From positions 1 to 64,000 of the forward strand of contig JAFEEF010000043.1 of NCBI GenBank assembly GCA_018241265.1: a DNA stretch of 64,000 nucleotides, read 5' to 3'. Positions within the stretch are counted from its first letter, which is position 1, and every line of letters begins with the position of its first letter. Positions 36,467-44,270 of the stretch are shown here, one piece after another. Under the pieces are notes generated by a model. That model did not search any database. It was given only the letters and a program-made list of their open reading frames with translations, and had not been told where the DNA came from. This DNA comes from Pseudomonadota bacterium (GTDB lineage Bacteria > Pseudomonadota > Gammaproteobacteria > Burkholderiales > Burkholderiaceae_C). The position numbers and the translations under genes are program-made.

Positions 36467-37494
36467 GACCGGCGCTTCGACGCGAGCGACATCGCCGCGA
36501 GGCCGGCGAGCATCAAGCCCCAGGTGCCGGGCTCGGGCACCGGCAGCGCGGCATGGAAGACCTGCAGGCTGACGAGGTTCGACACCCAGCGCCCGGCCTT
36601 CGCATCGCCCGGCACGACGACGCGCGCGAAGCCGGTGCCCGGCAGCGCCGCGCCGTTCTCCTCGTAGGCGATGATGTCCTGCGCGTTGCCGAACGCAGGA
36701 TCGAGCTCGCCGAGCGAGAAGAGCTGCGTGTAGCCGTCGCTGCCGACCGCCGAGACGATCATGTCGAGCTCGTCGTTCTTGACGTTCGGGTTGATCGCGA
36801 GGCCGACCCACGAGCTGAGCAGGCTGTAGAAGCTGACGCCGGTGTAGCTGTTGCCGCCGGTCGTGATCGTCGTCGACGGCAGCGCCTGCAACGCCGCGAG
36901 GTCGAAGGTCATCGCCTGCTTGACGTCGCCGGTCACCGAGAAGCTGGTCGACTCGCCGCCCGCCGTGCTGCCGATCGTGACGTTGGGCGCGCCGACCGTC
37001 AGCGACACGAGGTTGGAGACGTAGCGGCCGCCCTTGATGTCGTTCGGTGCGGTGATGCGCGCGAACCCGTCGCTGCCGAGCGGCGCGGTGACGCCGTTGA
37101 TCGTCTCGTCGTAGGCGACGATGCTGCCCTTGTTGCCGAACGACGGATTCAGCTCGCCGAGCGCATAGGCGACCTTGTAGCCGTCGCTGCCGGTCGCGAT
37201 GACGTACTTGTTGTTGATGTCGTTCTTGGCCGAGCCGGTCTGCACCTGCGCCGTCGACAGCATGCCCCAGAGGTCGGCGCCGGTGTAGGTATGGGTCTGC
37301 GGCGTGCTGCCGGCCTGGAACGTGACGGTCTGCGTGACCGCCGGCAAGGCCTTCAGGCTGGCGTAGTCGTAGGTGGACGGGAAATTGACCGCGCCGCCCA
37401 GGGTCAGCTGGGTGGACACCTGCGCCTGGGCGCCGATGGCGGCGACGGCCAGCGCAACGCAAAGCGCCGCGCGCGTCGCGACGGGATGGGACAT
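36451..37494 (-). CDS. PEP-CTERM protein with two tandem sulfite oxidase/molybdopterin-domain-like repeats
   Basis: The 347-residue protein has a signal peptide ending at GAQAQV (residue 25) and a C-terminal VPEPGTWGLMLAGLAAMSLA sorting tail followed by basic residues. The body contains two repeats of about 150 residues with the same order of motifs: FDLAALQALP or YDYASLKALP, TYTGADLWGML or SYTGVSFYSLL, then GSDGY, GELDPAFGN or GELNPSFGN, YEENG or YDETI, GFARV and GRYVSNLVSL or GRWVSNLVSL. Similar repeats occur in proteins annotated as oxidoreductase molybdopterin-binding-like; cofactor binding is doubtful. It is a secreted or surface protein. Confidence 0.82.
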   Translation of the reverse strand: MSHPVATRAALCVALAVAAIGAQAQVSTQLTLGGAVNFPSTYDYASLKALPAVTQTVTFQAGSTPQTHTYTGADLWGMLSTAQVQTGSAKNDINNKYVIATGSDGYKVAYALGELNPSFGNKGSIVAYDETINGVTAPLGSDGFARITAPNDIKGGRYVSNLVSLTVGAPNVTIGSTAGGESTSFSVTGDVKQAMTFDLAALQALPSTTITTGGNSYTGVSFYSLLSSWVGLAINPNVKNDELDMIVSAVGSDGYTQLFSLGELDPAFGNAQDIIAYEENGAALPGTGFARVVVPGDAKAGRWVSNLVSLQVFHAALPVPEPGTWGLMLAGLAAMSLASKRRSWLRR

Positions 37495-37517
37495 GGATGC
37501 TCCTCCATCGAAATGTT

Positions 37518-37535
37518 TATTCGAATATATCGAGG
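37518..37535 (-). promoter_or_regulatory. AT-rich promoter region of the PEP-CTERM gene
   Basis: In a very GC-rich window this stretch holds TATTCGAATA, a perfect 10-bp palindrome (37518-37527), overlapping TATATT on the minus strand (37529-37524), a good -10 candidate 30 bp before the ATG. A GGAGGAG ribosome site follows 5 nt before the start. No clear -35 was found. The remaining sequence up to 37602 shows nothing else recognisable. Confidence 0.4.
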
Positions 37536-37602
37536 GCGGGCGAGTGGGGCAAGCCCCTGGGCAGGGAGTGCTCTGCGGAGCCCGGCAGATCGAGGCGAAC
37601 CA

Positions 37603-37737
37603 GGGCTTGGGCAGTGAAGCAAGAAGATCGTCGAGCAGAACGACTTCGCCGCGATCGATCTCGGCCATGGCCTCGAGCAGCTCGTCCTCTTGTCGCGGCG
37701 AGAGCGCGAAGCCGTCGGCCGATCTCCGACCGCTCAT
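37603..37737 (-). pseudogene. Antitoxin-like gene remnant
   Basis: About 45 codons read MSGRRSADGFALSPRQEDEL and LEAMAEIDRGEVVLLDDLLA, the C-terminal pattern of small antitoxins of RelB/StbD-like addiction modules (AMAEIDRGE, then LDDLL). After this the frame continues into the promoter of the PEP-CTERM gene without a stop, and no RelE/ParE-type toxin follows. It is likely the leftover of a deleted toxin-antitoxin module adjacent to the intact vapBC pair. Alternatively it is a short free antitoxin; the missing natural end makes this less likely. Confidence 0.5.
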
Positions 37738-37774
37738 CGTCGCTGCGGCCTTCTCGGGTGATCGCCCACCGGCA

Positions 37775-38197
37775 TCACTTGCCGTCGCCACTTCGGGCTT
37801 GCCAGAGCCGCAGCGCGCAGTGCTTCGCCGCCAGCCTGAAGTCGTTGTCGGTGCTCAAGAGCACCAAGTCATGCCGCACGCAAAGCTGGGCAATCAGCGC
37901 ATCGATCGTGCCGAGTCGAACACCTGCCCGCCGACATGTGTTTCGAAGTTCAGCGGCCGCGATGTGATCTTCGCGATCGGGCTGAAGCAAGGGAAGCGCA
38001 GCGAATCGCTCGACGATCTGTGCCGCGGACTTCGGCCCGGAAAAGCCCTGCAGAAGTTCCTGAAGGATGAGGCCCGTCGTCACGACGACGTCCGATCCGA
38101 GGAGAGCATCCTTCAGCGCATCGATCTCCGGTACGGGCACCGGTGCGTCGCGGCGGACGGCCAATGACCAGACGCTCGTGTCTACGAGCAGGGTCAT
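37775..38197 (-). CDS. vapC: VapC-type PIN-domain ribonuclease toxin
   Basis: The 140-residue toxin has the PIN-domain acidic centre: D6 in LLVDTSVW, E47 in ILQELLQG, D99 in GTIDALIAQL and D117/D119 in LSTDNDF. VapC toxins cleave initiator tRNA or other RNAs when freed from VapB. It starts one base after the vapB stop, the standard vapBC arrangement with the antitoxin first. All catalytic residues are present, so it should be active. Confidence 0.93.
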   Translation of the reverse strand: MTLLVDTSVWSLAVRRDAPVPVPEIDALKDALLGSDVVVTTGLILQELLQGFSGPKSAAQIVERFAALPLLQPDREDHIAAAELRNTCRRAGVRLGTIDALIAQLCVRHDLVLLSTDNDFRLAAKHCALRLWQARSGDGK

Positions 38198-38198
38198 G

Positions 38199-38399
38199 TC
38201 AGGTCCGCGTACGTTCGGCCTTGTAGTCGAACGACTCGTCCCACTCGAGCTTGCCCAGCAGTTCCAGCACGCGGCGCTGCTCTCTGCGCGCGATGAACTC
38301 CTGCAGCGCTTTCGTGACGACGGCCTTTTTCGTGCGCTCGCCGCTGACTTCGACGGCGCGCTCGAGCAACTGCGGATCGATGGCGAGGTTGGTGGCCAT
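38199..38399 (-). CDS. vapB: VapB-type antitoxin
   Basis: The 66-residue protein has an N-terminal ribbon-helix-helix-like DNA-binding region (ATNLAIDPQLLERAVEVSGE, then KKAVVTKALQEF) and a C-terminal toxin-binding tail WDESFDYKAERTR. It neutralises VapC and autoregulates the operon. The start is preceded by AAGGAG 10 nt upstream, which lies inside a perfect inverted repeat. Confidence 0.92.
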   Translation of the reverse strand: MATNLAIDPQLLERAVEVSGERTKKAVVTKALQEFIARREQRRVLELLGKLEWDESFDYKAERTRT

Positions 38400-38400
38400 T

Positions 38401-38434
38401 GCTGTGTAGCTCCTTACACACGATTCTACACAGC
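38401..38434 (-). promoter_or_regulatory. vapB operator: perfect inverted repeat containing the ribosome site
   Basis: GCTGTGTAG (38401-38409) and CTACACAGC (38426-38434) are perfect 9-bp inverted arms 16 bp apart, immediately before the vapB start. The AAGGAG ribosome-binding sequence (38415-38410) lies in the loop. The repeat is a good candidate for VapBC binding; in RNA form it could also present or hide the ribosome site. Confidence 0.7.
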
Positions 38435-38444
38435 AGTCAGCACC

Positions 38445-39941
38445 TCAATGGATCGCCGCATACATGATCCCCTCCTGCGTCGCCTCGTTCCCGGCGAACT
38501 CGACCACGACCTTGCCCTGCTTGGCGACGAGGATGCGGTCCGACAGCGCCATCACCTCGGGCAGGTAGGAGGAGATCACGACCACCGCCTTGCCGGCGTC
38601 GGCGAGGCGGTTGATCTCGGCATGGATCTCGGCGATCGCGCCGACGTCGACGCCGCGCGTCGGCTCGTCGAAGATGATGACGTCCGGCTCCTGCACCAGC
38701 GACTTCGCGATCACGACCTTCTGCTGGTTGCCGCCCGAGAGCTCGATCACCTTCACGTCCTTGCCGATCGCGCGCACGTTGAGCAGCTTGGCCCAGCGCT
38801 CGCCGACCTCCCTTGCCCGCGCACGCGACACCAGCCCGGCGGCGCGCGAGAGCTTGCCGAGCAGCCCCATGTAGATGTTCTGCGCGATCGGCATCGTCTC
38901 GAAGAAGCCTTCGAGCTTGCGGTCTTCGGTGATGTAGGCGATGCCGTCGGCGACGGCCTTGCGCGCCACGCGGTAGCGCACCGGCTTGCCGCGCAGCAGC
39001 ACCTCGCCGCCATGGAAGAAGTCGCGCTTGATGAGGCCGGCGACGACCTTGAAGGTCTCGGTGCGGCCGGCGCCGACGAGGCCGAACACGCCGGTGACCT
39101 GGCCGGCGAAGACCGACAGCGAGTTGTTCTTCACCATCGCCGCCATGCGCAGGTTGCGCACCGACAGCAGGCACTCGCCGGCCGGGCGCACCGTGGTCTT
39201 CTTCTGGCCGTAGAGCGTCTGCGACAGGTCGCGGCCGACCATCGCCTGCACCACGCGGGCGCGGTCGAAGTTGGTCTTCAGGTCGGTGACGACGTGCTTG
39301 CCGTCGCGCAGCACGGTGATGCGATCGGCCAGGAACAGCGCCTCCTCGAGCGCATGCGAGATGAAGATCACCGACACGCCGCGCCGCTTCAGGCTCAGCA
39401 CGAGGTCGAAGAAGTACTTCTTCTCCTCCGGCGTCAGGCTCGCGGTCGGCTCGTCGAAGATGATGATGCGCGCCTTGTGCAGCACCGCGCGCGCGATCTC
39501 GACCATCTGCTTCTTCGCGGCGCCGAGCAGACCCACCGTCAAGGTCGGATCGACGTCGAAGTTGAGCGACTGCAGGAACTGCTGCGCCGAGATGTAGATG
39601 CCGCGCAGCCGGTTGAAGAAGGCTTCCTGCCCGAGGTAGAGGTTCTGCGCGACCGTCATCGTCGGCACCAGGCTGGTCTCCTGGAACACCATCGCGATGC
39701 CGTGGTGGCGCGCCTCGAGCGGCGTCTTCAGCTGCACCGGCTGACCTCCGACGCGCATCTCGCCCGACGACAGCGGCACGACGCCGGCCATCACCTTGGT
39801 CAAGGTCGACTTGCCGGCGCCGTTCTCGCCGAGCAGCGCGTGGATCTCACCCTCTTCGAGCGTGAAGTCCACGCCCTCGATCGCCGGCACGCCGGCATAG
39901 CGCTTGGTGGCCTCGCGCAGTTCGAGCACAGCCGCGCTCAT
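38445..39941 (-). CDS. Ribose-type ABC transporter double ATPase (RbsA/MglA-like)
   Basis: The 498-residue protein has two ABC cassettes. The first carries Walker A GENGAGKS (38-45), [20 protein letters not shown] and HALEEAL; the second has the usual degenerate Walker [11 protein letters not shown] and signature [20 protein letters not shown]. It energises the two permeases of this operon. It is the last gene, its ATG overlapping the SMP-30 stop as ATGA. The substrate class for RbsA-type systems is sugars, but the companion CoA ligase and lactonases suggest something else. Confidence 0.92.
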   Translation of the reverse strand: MSAAVLELREATKRYAGVPAIEGVDFTLEEGEIHALLGENGAGKSTLTKVMAGVVPLSSGEMRVGGQPVQLKTPLEARHHGIAMVFQETSLVPTMTVAQNLYLGQEAFFNRLRGIYISAQQFLQSLNFDVDPTLTVGLLGAAKKQMVEIARAVLHKARIIIFDEPTASLTPEEKKYFFDLVLSLKRRGVSVIFISHALEEALFLADRITVLRDGKHVVTDLKTNFDRARVVQAMVGRDLSQTLYGQKKTTVRPAGECLLSVRNLRMAAMVKNNSLSVFAGQVTGVFGLVGAGRTETFKVVAGLIKRDFFHGGEVLLRGKPVRYRVARKAVADGIAYITEDRKLEGFFETMPIAQNIYMGLLGKLSRAAGLVSRARAREVGERWAKLLNVRAIGKDVKVIELSGGNQQKVVIAKSLVQEPDVIIFDEPTRGVDVGAIAEIHAEINRLADAGKAVVVISSYLPEVMALSDRILVAKQGKVVVEFAGNEATQEGIMYAAIH

Positions 39942-41011
39942 GCTCCCACTCCCTTCGGATCGACGACCAGCAGCCGGCCGCTGCCTTTCGATGCGACGTA
40001 GAGCCGCCCGCGATGCTCGGCCACCGCGGTGATGCCGTGATGCCGGCCGTCTACCTGGCTGTGCAGCGACGCGGCGACCTGTCCCTGCGCATCGACGCGG
40101 AGCACGAGGCCGTACGAGCGCGGCGGCGCCCACGGCTTCAGCACGCCCATCTGCTTGACGCCGGCGCCCTGCAGCGGCTCGAGGAAGCTCCGGCCGGACG
40201 CGAGCGCCGGCGCGATCCAGTAGCGCGGGTCGATCTCGGCCAGCATGCGCTCGCGATACGCCTTCTCGCGCAGCACGAACTCGACGAGCTGCGTGCGGCA
40301 GACGAAGCAGGTCAGCCACCAGCCGCCGCCCGATGCCGGCGTCATGCGCGACGGATAGCCCGGCAGCTCGGACAGCACCGGCTTGCCGCCGGTCTGCACG
40401 ACGCGATGGCGCCAGCTCTCGCTGACCAGCACGCCGTCGCCCTGCGGCAAGATGCCGTATGCATAGCGCAGGCCGTGCGCCAGCTCGGCGGCCATCGGCA
40501 TGCCGATGCTCCAGCGGCCGGCGCGGCCGCCGCGACCGAGCTCCATCAGGTCGCGGCACCAGGCCTCGGGACCGTTGCGTTGCGAGCCGTCGCTGAAGAC
40601 GAGCTCGTCGTCGCCGGCATAGGCGAGCGCATTGACGCAGGCGAGCGGACGGCCGACCAGCGTGCTCAGCGATGCGGTCGATCCGTCCGGCGCGATCACG
40701 TCGATCCGCCGGCCGCCGAGCGCCACCGCCACGTTGCCGCGCCGCACCGCGAGCGCGGTGATCTCGGCATCGAAGCGACGCGCCTCGACCGCCTTGCCAT
40801 CGTCGCCGATGCGATGCAGCACCGGCCCGGCGCTCGCCCACAGCACGTCGCCGTCGCTCGCGAGGTCGTCGATGCCGGGCATCTCGGCGACCACGCGGGC
40901 ATCGTCGAGCACGCGGTTCGGCTTGAACGCGCCATCCATCACCGGCACGGTGATCGCGGCGCTGCCGCGGCCGAGCAGGCGGTCCGTCGCGGCCTTGAGG
41001 CTGTCGAACAT
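39938..41011 (-). CDS. SMP-30/gluconolactonase-type beta-propeller protein
   Basis: The 357-residue protein has a six-bladed propeller pattern: IDDLASDGDVLWASAGPVLH, VNALAYAGDDELVFSDGSQR, GILPQGDGVLVSESWRHRVV, ELPGYPSRMTPASGGGWWLT and HHGITAVAEHRGRLYVASKG. There is no signal peptide. Relatives are lactonases and strictosidine synthase-like proteins, so ring-opening of a lactone is plausible. It starts inside the stop codon of the upstream permease fusion (TGATG) and ends in an ATGA overlap with the ATPase gene. Confidence 0.82.
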   Translation of the reverse strand: MFDSLKAATDRLLGRGSAAITVPVMDGAFKPNRVLDDARVVAEMPGIDDLASDGDVLWASAGPVLHRIGDDGKAVEARRFDAEITALAVRRGNVAVALGGRRIDVIAPDGSTASLSTLVGRPLACVNALAYAGDDELVFSDGSQRNGPEAWCRDLMELGRGGRAGRWSIGMPMAAELAHGLRYAYGILPQGDGVLVSESWRHRVVQTGGKPVLSELPGYPSRMTPASGGGWWLTCFVCRTQLVEFVLREKAYRERMLAEIDPRYWIAPALASGRSFLEPLQGAGVKQMGVLKPWAPPRSYGLVLRVDAQGQVAASLHSQVDGRHHGITAVAEHRGRLYVASKGSGRLLVVDPKGVGA

Positions 41012-43221
41012 CAGGCCTTCCTCCAGCGCCGCTCGTACTGCATGAAATTCGGATCGGCACCTTCGAGCTGGTAGCGGCCGATCCGGTTGTTCGAGATGCC
41101 GCCGAGGTAGAGATGCCCGCGGTGCTCGCGCATCGACGTGATCATCGGATGGTTCGCGCCGCCGAGGTCCCAGAAGGTCTCGAGCACGTCGCCGGCCTCG
41201 CTGAACTTCAGCACGCAGCCGGTGTTGATGTTCGGGAACAGCCATTCGTCGATCGGCACGCGCTTGGCCATGCGCTTGCGGAAGCCCGGCATGCGCAGCG
41301 CGAGGTCGTAGGCCGGGCAGCGCATGCCGACCAGCGCGAGCCAGTAGTGGCCGTCGGACGCGAGGTTGATGTTGTCGGGATAGCCGGGCAGGTTGTCGAT
41401 CACCATCTCGACCCGGCCCGACTTCGGTCCGTCGAACCAGTAGCGCTTGATGCAGCAGCCCCAAGTCTCGGCGAACAGGATCGACTGGCCGTCGCTCGCG
41501 ATGCAGATGCCGTTCGGGAACTTCAGGTCGCGCAGCACGGTGCGCGTGGATTGGTCGCGCGGGTCGTAGCAGACGATGCGGCCGTTGCCGCGCGCCTCCA
41601 GGCCGTCGACCGGCCACTCGTGCATCTCGTAGCGCGTCGTCGCCTCGCTGAAGAAGATGCGGCCGTCGTCGGCGATGTCGAGGTCGTCGGCGAGGCGCAG
41701 CCGGCTGTCGTCGTTGATCGAATGCAGGCTGCGGTTGGTCTCGTCGGTGACGCGCGTGACGGTCTGGTCGGGCGCGATCGCATACAGGCCCATGCCGCCG
41801 ATGCAGACCAGCAGGTTGTCGTCGCGGTCGAACGCCATGCCGAGCGGCTGGCCGCCGATGTGCGCGTAGACCTCCATGCGCTCGTAGTCGGGCGCGAAGA
41901 AGCGGATCACGTCGCCGTGGCGCGAGCCGGCGTAGAGGTTGTCGTGGCGGTCGAGGATCACGTCCTCGGGCGATTCGATGCGGCCCAGGCCGATCAGGGT
42001 CACGTCGCGCAGCTTGTTGTTGAGCGCGTAAGGACCTGCGCCCGGCGCGGTGCAATCGACCGACGGCGCGAGCGCATGGTAGGTCGGGCTCACGTAGACC
42101 TTGCTGATGATGCGCTGGCGGTTCTTCAGCCAGCGCACGTCGATCACCGCGGCGACGATCAGGATGCCGGCGAGCACCATGCGGTTGACGCCGCCCGGCG
42201 CCGACAGCGACGTCAGGCCGTTGGTGATCAGCAGCACGATCAGGGTGCCGACCAGCGCCTTGGTCACCGAGCCGCGCCCGCCGCCGAGGCTGATGCCGCC
42301 GAGCACCGCGGCGGTCAGCACCAGCACTTCCATGCCGACGCCGATGTCGGCGCCCGCCGTCGCGAGGCGCGACGCGAAGCAGCAGCCGGCGGCGGCCGTC
42401 AGCACGCCGCCGGTCACGTAGCACAGCGCCACGGTGCGGCGTACCGCGATGCCGCCGTTGTAGGCCGAGCGGCGCGAGCCGCCGATCGCCATGATGTGCC
42501 AGCCGATGCGCAGCCGCGTCAGCATGACGTGACCGCCGATCGCGACGACCGCATAGACCCAGGCCGCCGTCGGCACGCCGAGGAAGGTGCCGTTGCCGAT
42601 GAAGTCCCAGACGGCCGAGTCGGGCAGGTTGCCGGCGATCTCGGTCGAGTACTGCAGCGACAGGATCTCGTAGACCGAGCGGAAGATGATCAGCGTGATC
42701 AACGTCGTCAGGAACGCGCGCAGCCGCAGGTAGCCGACCAGCACGCCGTTGACCGCGCCGAGCAGCGCGCCGCAGACGAGCGTGGCCGGGACGGCGAGCG
42801 CCACCGGCCACTTCAGCACGTGCACGAACATCAGCGCCGCGAAGTTCGTCAGCGCGAAGGTCGAGCCGACCGACAGGTCGATGCCGCCGACGATCATCAC
42901 GAGCGCGAGGCCGAGCACGACGAAGCCGATCTCGCCGGCCTGGCGCAAGGTGTCGGCGAGCGCGATCGGCGACCAGAAGTTGTCGATCAGGCGGCCGGAG
43001 ACGGCGACCACGATGATCAGCAGCAGCACCGGGATCGCGGTCTCGGTCCAGCGCTTGGAGAGGATCTCGCCGAGCCAGTGGTCGGGCCAGTAGTGGTAGC
43101 GGAGGCGGGCGAGCGTCTCGCGCCAGGAGGCGTCTTGTGCACCCGCCACCCCGGTCCGGGGAGGAACGGCTCCCTCTGCCGCATCGCGGGAGAGGGTCGG
43201 GGTGAGGGTCTCGGCAGTCAC
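41011..43221 (-). CDS. Fusion of a ribose-type ABC permease with an SMP-30 lactonase domain
   Basis: The 736-residue product joins an RbsC-type permease (about 55-370; GLALVMIVGGIDLSVGSTFA, LRLRAFLTTLITLIIFRSVY, VLGGISLGGGRGSVTKALVG) to a soluble SMP-30/strictosidine-synthase-like propeller (about 405-720; GRIESPEDVILDRHDNLYAG, GQPLGMAFDRDDNLLVC, LADDLDIADDGRIFFSEAT, LKFPNGICIASDGQSILFAE, LPGYPDNINLASDGHYW). The start is GTG at 43221, just after the binding-protein stop. The first 30 residues derive from a dispersed repeat. Topology decides whether the propeller faces cytoplasm or periplasm; with an even number of helices it would be cytoplasmic, acting on the imported compound. Confidence 0.88.
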   Translation of the reverse strand: MTAETLTPTLSRDAAEGAVPPRTGVAGAQDASWRETLARLRYHYWPDHWLGEILSKRWTETAIPVLLLIIVVAVSGRLIDNFWSPIALADTLRQAGEIGFVVLGLALVMIVGGIDLSVGSTFALTNFAALMFVHVLKWPVALAVPATLVCGALLGAVNGVLVGYLRLRAFLTTLITLIIFRSVYEILSLQYSTEIAGNLPDSAVWDFIGNGTFLGVPTAAWVYAVVAIGGHVMLTRLRIGWHIMAIGGSRRSAYNGGIAVRRTVALCYVTGGVLTAAAGCCFASRLATAGADIGVGMEVLVLTAAVLGGISLGGGRGSVTKALVGTLIVLLITNGLTSLSAPGGVNRMVLAGILIVAAVIDVRWLKNRQRIISKVYVSPTYHALAPSVDCTAPGAGPYALNNKLRDVTLIGLGRIESPEDVILDRHDNLYAGSRHGDVIRFFAPDYERMEVYAHIGGQPLGMAFDRDDNLLVCIGGMGLYAIAPDQTVTRVTDETNRSLHSINDDSRLRLADDLDIADDGRIFFSEATTRYEMHEWPVDGLEARGNGRIVCYDPRDQSTRTVLRDLKFPNGICIASDGQSILFAETWGCCIKRYWFDGPKSGRVEMVIDNLPGYPDNINLASDGHYWLALVGMRCPAYDLALRMPGFRKRMAKRVPIDEWLFPNINTGCVLKFSEAGDVLETFWDLGGANHPMITSMREHRGHLYLGGISNNRIGRYQLEGADPNFMQYERRWRKA
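43140..43217 (-). repeat. Dispersed repeat absorbed into the start of a coding sequence
   Basis: On the coding strand this reads CTCACCCCGACCCTCTCCCG followed by GAGGGAGCCGTTCC and CCGGACCGGGGTGGCGGG. The CTCACCCCGACCCTCTCCCGC/GAGAGGG type is a common dispersed sequence in proteobacterial genomes. Translated, it gives LTPTLSRDAAEGAVPPRTGV, absent from normal RbsC N-termini. It therefore looks like an insertion between the ribosome site and the conserved permease body that kept the frame open. Confidence 0.6.
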
Positions 43222-43225
43222 CGGT

Positions 43226-44236
43226 CTACTTCCCCGCCAGCTTCCAGCAGGTCCCGTCCTTCGCCGCGTTGTCCTTCGTGATCGGGATCAGCGTCGTGTA
43301 GATGTTCTGCTTGGCCGCGCCCGGCTTCACGCCGCCCTGCACCAGCCACTTGATCATCGCGGCCATGTTGCTCGCCTGCGTGGGCACGTCGTAGCTGAGG
43401 TCGTAGTCGATCGAGCCGGCCTTCACGAGGTCGCAGGCGCCCTTCTGCTCGCCGCCGCCGGACGTGGCCAGGAACACCTTGCCGGTCAGCCCGGCTTCCT
43501 TGATCGCCGCCGACGTGCCGATGTCCATGCCGTCCCAGAAGCCGACGATGCCGCACAGGTCGGGGTTCTGCTTCAGCACCGTCTGCGTCAGCGCCTTGGC
43601 CTTGGCGGCATCCCAGTCGGCGGCCTGGTTCGAGACCACCTTGATCTGCGGGTTCTTCGCGAGGATGTTCTCGACGCCCTTGAGCGTGTAGGCGCTCGCC
43701 GCCGCGGTCGGCGCGCCCTGCACGATCGCGATCTTGTTCGACTTGCCCTTGCAGGAGTCGACCACCGCCTGGGTGTCGCGCTCGCCGATCTCGACCCAGT
43801 CGGCGCCGACGAAGGCGGTCGACGGCTGCGCCGAGCGCATGTTGATCTGCACGACGTAGATGCCTTCGTCCTCCGCCTTCTTGATCAGCTTGGCGTAGGT
43901 CTGCACGTCGGGGTTGTGGATGATGATGACGGCGGGCTTCTCGGCGATCAGCGCGGTGAAGGCCTGCGCGCCGGCGTTGGTGTTCCAGTTCGGGTCGCGC
44001 ACGACGACCTTCATGCCCGACGGCTCGAGCTCCTTCTTCAGCCCGGCGTACCAGCCTTCGCTCAAGTCGAAGCCCATCGCGACCGGGATGAAGCCGACCG
44101 TCTTGCCGGCCAGCGCCTTCTGGTACGGCACGCGGAACGGCTCGTCGAGTCCCTTGCCCTGGGCGAGCGCGGCCGGCGACGCGGCGAGGCCCAGCATGAA
44201 GCCGAGAGCGGCTGCGATCTTGCGCGTGAGTTGCAT
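43226..44236 (-). CDS. Ribose-type periplasmic binding protein
   Basis: The 336-residue protein has a signal peptide (MQLTRKIAAALGFMLGLAAS then PAALAQG) and a type I periplasmic fold typical of sugar-binding proteins: KTVGFIPVAMGFDLSEGWYA, IIHNPDVQTYAKLIKKAEDE, GIVGFWDGMDIGTSAAIKEA and DVPTQASNMAAMIKWLV. It captures the substrate for the two permeases that flank it. The ligand is unknown; the NPD and NMRSA segments differ from ribose- and galactose-binding proteins. Confidence 0.88.
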   Translation of the reverse strand: MQLTRKIAAALGFMLGLAASPAALAQGKGLDEPFRVPYQKALAGKTVGFIPVAMGFDLSEGWYAGLKKELEPSGMKVVVRDPNWNTNAGAQAFTALIAEKPAVIIIHNPDVQTYAKLIKKAEDEGIYVVQINMRSAQPSTAFVGADWVEIGERDTQAVVDSCKGKSNKIAIVQGAPTAAASAYTLKGVENILAKNPQIKVVSNQAADWDAAKAKALTQTVLKQNPDLCGIVGFWDGMDIGTSAAIKEAGLTGKVFLATSGGGEQKGACDLVKAGSIDYDLSYDVPTQASNMAAMIKWLVQGGVKPGAAKQNIYTTLIPITKDNAAKDGTCWKLAGK

Positions 44237-44270
44237 GTGGATGTCTCCTTGTTGGCTCGTTGGATCAGGC

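Noticed and set aside
36451..37791. An N-terminal extension of the PEP-CTERM gene through the antitoxin-like stretch
   Set aside because: The signal peptide begins at 37494 with a GGAGGAG ribosome site; the extension crosses an AT-rich promoter region.
41113..43281. A 722-codon plus-strand frame opposite the permease fusion
   Set aside because: It is highly charged and antisense to recognised transport and propeller domains, with no plausible ribosome site.
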